Assembly: GCF_036226885.1 (NCBI RefSeq)
Contig: NZ_CP109027.1
Location: 7,626,001 to 7,690,000 of the forward strand
Length of the DNA: 64,000 nt
Source of the DNA: Streptomyces sp. NBC_00663
GTDB taxonomy: Bacteria > Actinomycetota > Actinomycetes > Streptomycetales > Streptomycetaceae
Reading direction: 5' to 3'
The notes under the pieces are model-generated. The model saw only the letters and a list, made by a program, of their open reading frames with translations. It did not search any database and had not been told where the DNA came from. Positions 51,481 to 58,024 of the stretch are shown piece after piece. Made by a program: the position numbers and the translations under genes. Position 1 is the stretch's first letter. Every line of letters begins with the position of its first letter.

Positions 51481-52635
51481 GTGGTGAACCTGGGACTCAG
51501 CGAGGAGCAGGAGGCCGTACGGCGGCTCGCCCGCGACTTCGTGGAGCGCGAGATCGCCCCGCATGTCATCGCCTGGGACCGCGCCGAGGAGGTCGACCGG
51601 GGCATCGTGAAGAAGCTCGGCGAGGTCGGCTTCCTGGGGCTGACGATCGACGAGGAGTACGGCGGCTCCGGCGGCGACCATCTCGCGTACTGCCTGGTGA
51701 CCGAGGAGCTCGGCCGCGGTGACTCCTCCGTGCGCGGGATCGTCTCCGTCTCCCTCGGCCTGGTCGCCAAGACGATCGCCGCCTGGGGGAGCGAGGAGCA
51801 GAAGCGGCGGTGGCTGCCCGGGCTCACCGCCGGCGACCGGGTCGGCTGCTTCGGCCTCACCGAGCCCGGCACCGGCTCCGACGCCGGCAACCTGGTCACC
51901 CGCGCGGTGCGCGACGGCGACGACTACGTCATCAACGGCACCAAGATGTTCATCACCAACGGCACCTGGGCCGACGTGGTGCTGCTGTTCGCCCGCTCCA
52001 CCGACGCGCCCGGCCACAAGGGCGTCTCCGCCTTCCTCGTCCCGACCGACACCCCCGGCCTGAGCCGCCGCACCATCCACGGCAAGCTCGGCCTGCGCGG
52101 CCAGGCCACCGCCGAACTGGTCCTGGAGGACGTCCGCGTCCCCGCCTCCGCGCTGCTGGGCGAGGAGGGCAAGGGGTTCACGGTCGCCATGTCGGCGCTC
52201 GCCAAGGGGCGGATGTCGGTCGCGGCGGGCTGCGTCGGCATCGCGCAGGCGGCCCTGGACGCGGCCGTGCGGTACGCCGGTGAGCGGGAACAGTTCGGCA
52301 AGCCGATCGCGAGCCACCAACTCGTCCAGGAACTGATCAGCGACATCGCCGTGGACGTCGACGCCGCCCGGCTGCTGACCTGGCGGGTCGCCGACCTGAT
52401 CGACCGCGGCCTGCCTTTCGCCACCGAGTCCTCCAAGGCCAAGCTCTTCGCCTCGGAGGCCGCGGTCCGGGCCGCCAACAACGCCCTCCAGGTCTTCGGC
52501 GGCTACGGCTACATCGACGAGTACCCGGCGGGCAAGCTGCTGCGCGACGCCCGCGTGATGACCCTGTACGAAGGCACCAGCCAGATCCAGAAGCTGGTCA
52601 TCGGCCGGGCGCTGACCGGGGTTTCGGCCTTCTGA
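51481..52635 (+). CDS. Acyl-CoA dehydrogenase
   Basis: 384 residues, complete three-domain flavoprotein. FAD and substrate motifs are CFGLTEPGTGSDAGNL, then QVFGGYGYIDEYPAGKLLRD and the catalytic-base Glu of TLYEGTSQIQKL, the usual position for short- and branched-chain enzymes. It introduces a trans-2,3 double bond in acyl-CoA and passes electrons to ETF. GTG 51481 or GTG 51484 start; AAGTGGGG lies upstream. Controlled by the divergent TetR. No enoyl-CoA hydratase directly follows, but a MaoC hydratase is encoded 1.1 kb on. Confidence 0.94.
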   Translation: MVNLGLSEEQEAVRRLARDFVEREIAPHVIAWDRAEEVDRGIVKKLGEVGFLGLTIDEEYGGSGGDHLAYCLVTEELGRGDSSVRGIVSVSLGLVAKTIAAWGSEEQKRRWLPGLTAGDRVGCFGLTEPGTGSDAGNLVTRAVRDGDDYVINGTKMFITNGTWADVVLLFARSTDAPGHKGVSAFLVPTDTPGLSRRTIHGKLGLRGQATAELVLEDVRVPASALLGEEGKGFTVAMSALAKGRMSVAAGCVGIAQAALDAAVRYAGEREQFGKPIASHQLVQELISDIAVDVDAARLLTWRVADLIDRGLPFATESSKAKLFASEAAVRAANNALQVFGGYGYIDEYPAGKLLRDARVMTLYEGTSQIQKLVIGRALTGVSAF

Positions 52636-52639
52636 GCGC

Positions 52640-52669
52640 CCCGCCGTCCTGAGTACCCGGGACGGCGGG
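52640..52669. terminator. Terminator after the acyl-CoA dehydrogenase gene
   Basis: CCCGCCGTCC (52640-52649) pairs with GGACGGCGGG (52660-52669) around a ten-base loop, five bases past the stop. Confidence 0.8.
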
Positions 52670-52722
52670 CCTGAGTATCTCGGCGGATGTGGCGCGCGCC
52701 GCGTCCGCCGAAGCTGGTCCCC

Positions 52723-53010
52723 ATGAGCGACACACCGGTCAAGCAGCAGAGCACGGCGGCCTTCTACGGCCAGGCCGTCGCCTCCTTCGGCGTCGCCATG
52801 GCGGCGACCGCCATCGGCATCTTCCGTCTGGACGCCAACGCCTGGGTGCGGGGCTTCCTCGCCATCGCCGTCCTGTATCTCGTCACCTCCGCCTTCACCC
52901 TCGCCAAGGTCATCCGGGACCGCCAGGAGGCCGGGCAGATCGTCAGCCGGGTCGACCAGGCCCGCCTGGAGAAGCTCCTCGCCGAGCACGACCCGTTCGA
53001 GAAGCTCTGA
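52723..53010 (+). CDS. YiaAB-type two-helix inner membrane protein
   Basis: 95 residues from ATG 52723 (MSDTPVKQQS). Two hydrophobic helices (about 13-32 and 36-56) form the YiaAB module (STAAFYGQAVASFGVAMAAT, AWVRGFLAIAVLYLVTSAFTL), followed by a charged cytoplasmic tail RDRQEAGQIVSRVDQARLEK. The function of the family is unknown. It is alone on its strand between the terminator and the TetR gene. The upstream in-frame ATG at 52687 lacks a ribosome site. Confidence 0.85.
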   Translation: MSDTPVKQQSTAAFYGQAVASFGVAMAATAIGIFRLDANAWVRGFLAIAVLYLVTSAFTLAKVIRDRQEAGQIVSRVDQARLEKLLAEHDPFEKL

Positions 53011-53041
53011 GCCGTGTTGCTGAACTGCGGCGGCCTCAGGA

Positions 53042-53057
53042 CTAAGCGCTCGCTCAC
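53042..53057. promoter_or_regulatory. TetR operator upstream of the TetR at 53107
   Basis: CTAAGCGCTCGCTCAC: left arm CTAAGC as in the perfect palindrome at 54239-54254, right arm GCTCAC close to GCTTAG. Lies 50 bases before the TetR ATG, consistent with autorepression. Confidence 0.6.
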
Positions 53058-53106
53058 CTGGGGCGGTATGGTGGTGCCTCTGTACGTGGAGAGGGGCGAG
53101 CAAGCG

Positions 53107-53730
53107 ATGAGTACGGCGGAGGACACGGCCGGCGGCGACACGTCGGCGTGGGGCGAGGTCACGCCCGACGCGGCACGGCGCCTGCTGATCGCGGCGGTGG
53201 AGGCCTTCGCCGAGCGCGGCTACCACGCCACGACGACGCGGGACATCGCGGGCCGCGCGGGGATGAGCCCCGCCGCGCTCTACATCCACTACAAGACCAA
53301 GGAGGAGCTCCTCCACCGCATCAGCCGGATCGGCCACGCGAAGGCCCTGGAGATCCTGCGGACCGCGGCCCGCCGCGAGGGCACCGCCACCGAGCGGCTC
53401 GCCGACGCGGTCGGCTCCTTCGTCCGCTGGCACGCGGGCGGCCGTACGACGGCCCGGGTCGTCCAGTACGAGCTGGACTCCCTCGGCCCGGACGCCCGCG
53501 CCGAGATCCTCGACCTGCGCCGGCAGTGCGACGCCGAGGTGCGGGCGATCATCGAGGACGGGGTCGCCTCCGGAGAGTTCGACGTCCTGGACGTCAAGGG
53601 CACGACCCTCGCCGTGATGTCGCTCTGCATCGACGTCGCCCGTTGGTTCAACGTCGACGGCCCCTGGACGCCCGACGAGGTCGGCGCGCTCGACGCCGAC
53701 CTCGTGCTGCGGATGGTGGGAGCCAAGTAG
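53107..53730 (+). CDS. TetR-family regulator (fatty-acid metabolism type)
   Basis: 207 residues from ATG 53107. The helix-turn-helix, about 40-62, reads TTTRDIAGRAGMSPAALYIH, then YKTKEELLHRI. The C-terminal domain (TetR_C_7-like, with RQCDAEVRAIIEDGVASGEF) occurs in regulators of acyl-CoA and MaoC genes. Two related operators, at 53042 and 54239, point to itself and the MaoC hydratase as targets. The stop lies 20 bases from the convergent hydratase stop, so regulator and target form a compact pair. Confidence 0.9.
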   Translation: MSTAEDTAGGDTSAWGEVTPDAARRLLIAAVEAFAERGYHATTTRDIAGRAGMSPAALYIHYKTKEELLHRISRIGHAKALEILRTAARREGTATERLADAVGSFVRWHAGGRTTARVVQYELDSLGPDARAEILDLRRQCDAEVRAIIEDGVASGEFDVLDVKGTTLAVMSLCIDVARWFNVDGPWTPDEVGALDADLVLRMVGAK

Positions 53731-53749
53731 CTCGCGGGGGCCGTGGCGC

Positions 53750-54211
53750 TCAGAGGTAGTAGCGCGACACCGACTCGGCGACACACACCGGCTTGTCGCC
53801 GCCCTCGCGCTCGACGCTGAAGGCGACGGTCACCTGGACGCCGCCCGGCACGTCGTCGACCCCGGTGATCACCGCGGTGGCCCGCAGTCGCGAGCCGACC
53901 GGCACGGGCGCGGGGAAACGCACCTTGTTGGTGCCGTAGTTGACGCCCATCTTCACGCCCTCGACCTTGATCAGCTGCGGCCCGAACAGCGGCAGCAGGG
54001 AGAGGGTGAGGTACCCGTGCGCGATGGTCGTCCCGAACGGGCCCGCGGCGGCCTTCTCCGGGTCGATGTGGATCCACTGGTGGTCACCGGTGGCGTCGGC
54101 GAACAGGTCGATCCGCTTCTGGTCGACCTCCAGCCAGTCCGTGTACCCCAGCTGCTCGCCCACCGCCGCCTTCAGGTCGTCGGCGCCCGTGAAGATCCTC
54201 GGCTCTGCCAT
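53750..54211 (-). CDS. MaoC-family (R)-specific enoyl-CoA hydratase
   Basis: 153 residues, single hot-dog fold. The catalytic Asp and His are in the hydratase motif DATGDHQWIHID (Asp and His of the D-x4-H signature), and the overhang segment is FGTTIAHGYLTLSLLP. The end is the VNYGTNKVRFPAPVPVGSRL strand. It hydrates enoyl-CoA to the (R)-3-hydroxyacyl form. Its promoter has the perfect CTAAGC/GCTTAG palindrome. Together with the acyl-CoA dehydrogenase at 51481 it would give two steps of a beta-oxidation-like route (inference). Confidence 0.92.
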   Translation of the reverse strand: MAEPRIFTGADDLKAAVGEQLGYTDWLEVDQKRIDLFADATGDHQWIHIDPEKAAAGPFGTTIAHGYLTLSLLPLFGPQLIKVEGVKMGVNYGTNKVRFPAPVPVGSRLRATAVITGVDDVPGGVQVTVAFSVEREGGDKPVCVAESVSRYYL

Positions 54212-54238
54212 GTTCCGCCTCCTCGTCCCAGACTCACT

Positions 54239-54254
54239 CTAAGCGACTGCTTAG
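54239..54254. promoter_or_regulatory. Perfect palindrome between MaoC and soxR genes
   Basis: CTAAGC (54239-54244), GACT, GCTTAG (54249-54254): a 6-4-6 palindrome, 28 bases before the MaoC ATG on the minus strand. It shares its half-site with 53042-53057. It could also affect the divergent soxR promoter, about 40 bases away. Confidence 0.75.
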
Positions 54255-54293
54255 CATGGTCGGCCTCGGGGGCCGTGTCAACGGAAGCCTGGG

Positions 54294-54299
54294 TAGGGT
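54294..54299 (+). promoter_or_regulatory. -10 box of a leaderless soxR transcript
   Basis: TAGGGT (54294-54299) lies seven bases before GTG 54307 with GTGTCAACG about 18 bases upstream as a possible -35. No ribosome site is present between them. Confidence 0.5.
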
Positions 54300-54306
54300 T
54301 CGAGGG

Positions 54307-54810
54307 GTGCCCCAGATTCCCGAGAAGATCCACGAGCTCACGGTCGGCCAGCTCGCCGCGCGCAGCGGTGCCGCCGTCTCCGCCCTGCACTTCTACGAGG
54401 CCAAGGGTCTGATCAGCAGCCGCCGCACCACGGGCAACCAGCGCCGCTACGCCCGTGACGCCCTGCGCCGGGTGGCCTTCGTACGGGCCGCGCAACGCGT
54501 CGGCATTCCGCTGGCGACGATTCGCGAGGCGCTGGCCGAACTGCCGGAGGAGCGGACGCCCACGCGGGAGGACTGGGCGCGGCTGTCGGAGGCGTGGCGG
54601 TCCGAACTCGACGAGCGCATCAAGCAGTTGAACCGGCTGCGGGATCACCTCACGGACTGCATCGGGTGCGGGTGTCTGTCGTTGGAGTCGTGTGTGCTGT
54701 CCAACCCGGACGACGTGTTCGGGGAGCGGCAGGGGGCGGGGTCGCGGTTGCTGGTGGAGAAGCGGCGCGACAAGGAGGAGCGGTGCGTTCCCCAGGAGCG
54801 GTGCGGCTGA
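54307..54810 (+). CDS. soxR: SoxR, redox-sensing MerR-family activator
   Basis: 167 residues. The MerR winged helix is near the start (ELTVGQLAARSGAAVSALHF to RRTTGNQRRYARDALRRVAF), then a dimerisation helix. The [2Fe-2S] site CIGCGCLSLESC (C-x2-C-x-C-x5-C) holds four cysteines. The 15-residue C-terminal extension (KRRDKEERCVPQERCG) adds two more cysteines. In Streptomyces SoxR answers to redox-active pigments such as actinorhodin rather than superoxide. GTG 54307 is favoured by the leaderless promoter; earlier in-frame starts add a Gly-rich stretch not found in the family. No recognisable SoxR box follows. Confidence 0.93.
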   Translation: MPQIPEKIHELTVGQLAARSGAAVSALHFYEAKGLISSRRTTGNQRRYARDALRRVAFVRAAQRVGIPLATIREALAELPEERTPTREDWARLSEAWRSELDERIKQLNRLRDHLTDCIGCGCLSLESCVLSNPDDVFGERQGAGSRLLVEKRRDKEERCVPQERCG

Positions 54811-54834
54811 GGGGCGGGGGGTTGTGTGCGTTGC

Positions 54835-54889
54835 CGGGTGCGGGTGGGTTGTGGCTTGGCGCGCAGTTCCCCGCGCCCCTCAGGGCGTT
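54835..54889 (+). repeat. Dispersed intergenic repeat, copy B
   Basis: CGGGTGCGGGTGGGTTGTGG, CTTGGCGCGCAGTTCCCCGC, GCCCCTCAGGGCGTT. Same family as copies near 24761, 31109, 49923 and 63568. Lies between the convergent soxR and RNA ligase genes. Confidence 0.6.
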
Positions 54890-54899
54890 GCGGTCATCG

Positions 54900-55967
54900 T
54901 CACTCGAATTCTGTGCCGCCCTTTCTCGTCAGATACGCGGGACTCACCGCCTTCGCTATCGCCCTTCCCCCTGTCACCTCGCTGTAGCGCTCGGCGGCCG
55001 GGCGAATGACCACGCCCTCGCGGAGATGCAGTTCGCGTCCCGACACCGTCTCCCTCCCGCTCGCGACCTCCAGCACCTTCTCGATGTCGTACGGCCCCTC
55101 GAAGAGCCGGGGCACCAACGGCAGCTCCCCGTCCAGGAGTTCCGCCGCGTCCAGCCAGCGCACCTCGCCGTCGATCTCCGCGGACACGTCGAAGACCGCG
55201 TAACCGAGGGTCTCCCGGCGGCCGTCCGCGCCGTAGGTGAGGTCCTGCACCCCCGCGCCGTAGACCTCGGCGAAGATGCCGACCCGGGTGGCGCCGAGCC
55301 GGCCGGCCAGGCGGGCCGCGGCTTCGGGGACGCCATGGCCGTGCACCGCCCGCCAGTACAGGTTCCGCGGATCCTCCTTCAGCGCCAGCGACTTCGCGCC
55401 GAAGCCCTTCGAGGAGACGTACACCCGCTCCTCGTCCGCGATGTATGTGAGCAGGCACGCCGAGCCGTGCAGCTTCTCGGTCAGGACCACCGGCTCGCCC
55501 GGGGTGAAGACGTCCGGGTAGCGCTGGATGTTCTCGATGTCGACCCAGGGCAGCAGGTCGGGCGCGGACTCCACCTCGCCGCTCATCGTGGGCGGGATCG
55601 GGGGCACCCACTTGGTGATGCCGAGCCGCTCCGCGAAGTCGGTGCCGTCCACGGCGGCGCGCGTCAGGTCGACGCCGGCCAGTGCCGCGGGTCGGCACAC
55701 GATGCCCTGGGAGAGCTCACCGCGCAGCCGTACCGCCTTGACCCGGTCCGCGTTGCCGCCGGCCAGCCGTCCGGTCAGCCCCAGCTCGGCGATCAGACCG
55801 GCGGGCAGCACGGACTGCTCGGGGATGTACACGGCCGCGTCGCCGGTCCGATAGGCGCCCTTGGCGACGACGGCCCGGTACAGGCCCACCTGGGCCAGTT
55901 CGAGCGCGTCGGCGTTGGGGTGTTCATGGACGGTCAGCACTTCGGCGGTGACGCGCAGCGTCGACAT
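54900..55967 (-). CDS. RNA ligase of the DraRnl (Rnl5) type
   Basis: 355 residues. An N-terminal OB-like domain (about 1-130) precedes the adenylyltransferase domain. Nucleotidyl-transferase motif I is EKLHGS with Lys165 as the AMP acceptor; later motifs are visible as GIFAEVYG, EGVVIRP (IV) and AIAKAVS (V). Deinococcus radiodurans Rnl has the same order, with the OB domain first, and seals 3'-OH/5'-phosphate nicks in duplex RNA or RNA-primed hybrids. No Hen1, Pnkp, kinase or phosphatase gene is adjacent, so its repair partners are unknown. Transcribed alone, it ends against repeat copy B. Confidence 0.87.
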   Translation of the reverse strand: MSTLRVTAEVLTVHEHPNADALELAQVGLYRAVVAKGAYRTGDAAVYIPEQSVLPAGLIAELGLTGRLAGGNADRVKAVRLRGELSQGIVCRPAALAGVDLTRAAVDGTDFAERLGITKWVPPIPPTMSGEVESAPDLLPWVDIENIQRYPDVFTPGEPVVLTEKLHGSACLLTYIADEERVYVSSKGFGAKSLALKEDPRNLYWRAVHGHGVPEAAARLAGRLGATRVGIFAEVYGAGVQDLTYGADGRRETLGYAVFDVSAEIDGEVRWLDAAELLDGELPLVPRLFEGPYDIEKVLEVASGRETVSGRELHLREGVVIRPAAERYSEVTGGRAIAKAVSPAYLTRKGGTEFE

Positions 55968-56072
55968 CGGGGCTCCTCGTTCGTGTGCTCAGGTGTGTTT
56001 CATCGCCTCCAACTGTCCGTACGCGAAAAGGGTGGAGCGAGCGGATTTGTGACTGCTACCGTCGCCGGTCGG

Positions 56073-56804
56073 CTACGGAGAGCGCCCGGCCCAGCCGTAC
56101 TGGACCAGCCCGGCCGCCACCAACTCGGCGTTGGACGCCGCCGGTTCGCCGTCCGGGAGCAGCAGCGTGTCCTCCAGGCCGATCCGGGTCGCCAGATGCA
56201 GGCGTCCGGCCAGCCGCAGGACCGGCCACGCCCCGCCGTCCTCGCCGTGCAGCAGCACCGGGCGGCCGTGCGGTGCCGTGCCGAGGTCGGCCAGCAGGGC
56301 GCGTGCCGTGTCCTGGGCGGTGTCCGGTGAGGTGTCCGTCACCTCGGCCAGCACCCGCAGCACCCTCGGCCCGAGCGGTGATCTCACGAACCGCGCCGCC
56401 GTGTCCGTACCGGACCAGATCCCGGCCTCCACGCCCACGCCCCGCTCGATCAGCGCGGCGGCCAGCTCCTCCGCGCCCGGTTCGTGCCAGTTGACCGAGG
56501 CGTGGTCGGGCAGGACCGTCCAGCTCCGTATCCGCTCCAGGCGCGCCTGGGGGTCCGGTTCCGCCCAGGCGCCCGTGGTGACGCCGACCGGGACCGTCAC
56601 CCGGGCCCGGATCGCCGTCAGGGTCGGTGCGAGGACCCGGGGCGACAAGGTGTCGGCACCGCAAGGGGACTTGGGGTGGACATGGATGTCCGTGGCCCCG
56701 GCCGCGACCGCCGCGGCCGCGGAGTCGGCCAGCGCCTTCGGCGACAGCGGGACCACGGCGCCGTCGGCCGCCCCTCGGGGCCCGTTGAGACACACCTGAA
56801 CCAT
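56073..56804 (-). CDS. BKACE-like (DUF849) 3-keto acid cleavage enzyme
   Basis: 243 residues, a TIM-barrel of the 3-keto-5-aminohexanoate cleavage family. The zinc-binding His pair lies in DIHVHPKSPCG; the barrel Glu lies in GVEAGIWSG. LLLPDGEPAASNAELV near the end is typical. It is shorter than standard members (about 270-300), so a helix may be missing. The reaction would join a beta-keto acid and acetyl-CoA to give acetoacetate and a CoA ester; the substrate is unknown. ATG 56804 (MVQVCLNGPRG) begins with the family N-terminus, so the longer frame is not used. No ribosome site is seen. The 24-bp repeat array lies just upstream. Confidence 0.82.
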   Translation of the reverse strand: MVQVCLNGPRGAADGAVVPLSPKALADSAAAAVAAGATDIHVHPKSPCGADTLSPRVLAPTLTAIRARVTVPVGVTTGAWAEPDPQARLERIRSWTVLPDHASVNWHEPGAEELAAALIERGVGVEAGIWSGTDTAARFVRSPLGPRVLRVLAEVTDTSPDTAQDTARALLADLGTAPHGRPVLLHGEDGGAWPVLRLAGRLHLATRIGLEDTLLLPDGEPAASNAELVAAGLVQYGWAGRSP

Positions 56805-56895
56805 GACTCGATGGTGCCAGCCGGCACCGACATCGGCCCGGGCGAGAGCCGTTCCTGTGGACGACCCGCCCGATGTGGAAAACCCGGGCACCGCT

Positions 56896-57159
56896 CACGG
56901 CCGTCACGCGCCGTCGAAGAACGGCTGTCACGCGCGGTCAAACAACGGCCGTCGCGCACCGCCGAAGAACGGCCGTCACGCGCCGTCGAAGAACGGCTGT
57001 CACGCACCGCCGAAGAACGGCTGTCACGCGCGGCCGAAGAACGGCTGTCACGCGCCGTCGAAGAACGGCTGTCACGCGCGGCCGAAGAACGGCTGTCACG
57101 CGCGGCCGAAGAACGGCCGTCGCGCGCGGCCGAAGAACGGCCGTCACACGCCGTCAAAG
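56896..57159. repeat. 24-bp tandem repeat array, ten units, in a 396-bp gene-free gap
   Basis: Ten contiguous 24-base units fill 56910-57149, with partial copies at both ends (56896-56909 and 57150-57159). Each unit centres on GCCGAAGAACGGC or a close variant, able to form a GCCG-AAGAA-CGGC mini-hairpin, followed by CGTCACGC or TGTCACGC. Units vary at few positions (GTCG/GCCG, CTGT/CCGT, CACGC/CGCGC). As 24 is divisible by three, several frames on both strands stay open and would give eight-residue repeats such as TAVLRPRV or CHARPKNG. The flanks 56805-56895 and 57160-57200 show no gene. The array is intergenic, between the BKACE start and the zinc-ribbon gene end. Confidence 0.9.
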
Positions 57160-57200
57160 AGGGGGTGCGGCATCCCCGGCGCACCCCCGGGTCGCGCTGC

Positions 57201-57803
57201 TCAGGCGGACACCAGCAGCCGTCCACTCCGGGACGCCGCCAGGGCCTCGGGCGTCAGCACCGGACGCGGCACCACGATCCCGCAGTCCGTGCACACCGGG
57301 CCCGACGAGGGTTCGTGGGCCAGGTCGTACATCCAGGTCAACCGCTCTCCGCCGCACACCGGGCAGAGCGAACCCGGTTCGCGTTCCAGCGCGGAGATCA
57401 GTTTGCGCAGCACGTCGGCCAGCGGTTCACGGGGGTGGAGCCGCGGGTCGTCGCACCAGGCGACACCGAAACCGCCCCAGGTCAGCCGGTGCCAGTCGTC
57501 GACACTGCCCGGCCTGCGCAGCCCGTCGTGCTTCTCCTTCTTGCGCCGCTCGGCGAACTCGACCTCGTAGGCCAGCCAGACCGAACGCGCCTCTTCCAGC
57601 TCGTCCAACGCGGCCACGAGCCGCGCCGGATCCGGGGAGCGGTCCTCGGGACCGAATCCCGCCCGGGAGCACAAGTGGTCCCAGGTCGCCCTGTGCCCGT
57701 ACGGAGCGAACCGCTCAAGGCACTTGCGCAGTGAGTAGCGTCGCAGCGCCAGATCGCACCGCGGATCTCGCACCTGTCTCGCCAGACTCCGGAAACCGGC
57801 CAT
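57201..57803 (-). CDS. Zinc-ribbon protein of unknown function
   Basis: 200 residues. A basic helical N-terminal section (MAGFRSLARQVRDPRCDLAL) is followed by an amphipathic helix rich in Glu and Arg (YEVEFAERRKKEKHDG). Near the end are two Cys pairs, LCPVCGGERLTW and VCTDCGIVVPRP, spaced 21 residues apart as in a treble-clef or ribbon that binds one zinc. No catalytic motif. Probably a nucleic-acid or protein-binding factor. The promoter faces the divergent penicillin-acylase-family gene. The family is not recognised. Confidence 0.75.
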   Translation of the reverse strand: MAGFRSLARQVRDPRCDLALRRYSLRKCLERFAPYGHRATWDHLCSRAGFGPEDRSPDPARLVAALDELEEARSVWLAYEVEFAERRKKEKHDGLRRPGSVDDWHRLTWGGFGVAWCDDPRLHPREPLADVLRKLISALEREPGSLCPVCGGERLTWMYDLAHEPSSGPVCTDCGIVVPRPVLTPEALAASRSGRLLVSA

Positions 57804-58024
57804 CGCCCTGCACCTCCGTCACACCTGCACCTGTACTTCGGTCACTTCGGCGTCGTCGAACGGACGTCGCCGAATAGACGTATCGACAAGCGATTTGGCT
57901 CCATCCGATTTCCGATGACCCCCATTCGCCTCCGGGTCGGGTACCAAAACTTGACGCATGTTCATCTTCAATCCCGGGGATACCGGCGGTAACGTCCGGC
58001 CCACCCCCGTCGGTAGGAGCTGCC

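Noticed and set aside
50764..53784. Long minus-strand frame that extends the TetR gene upstream through the acyl-CoA dehydrogenase and into the next TetR gene
   Set aside because: Only the last 213 codons form a TetR protein; the rest is antisense shadow.
56484..57734. Repeat protein encoded by the 24-bp array (either strand)
   Set aside because: Several frames are open only because the period is divisible by three; no ribosome site or plausible start, and flanking sequence shows no coding bias.
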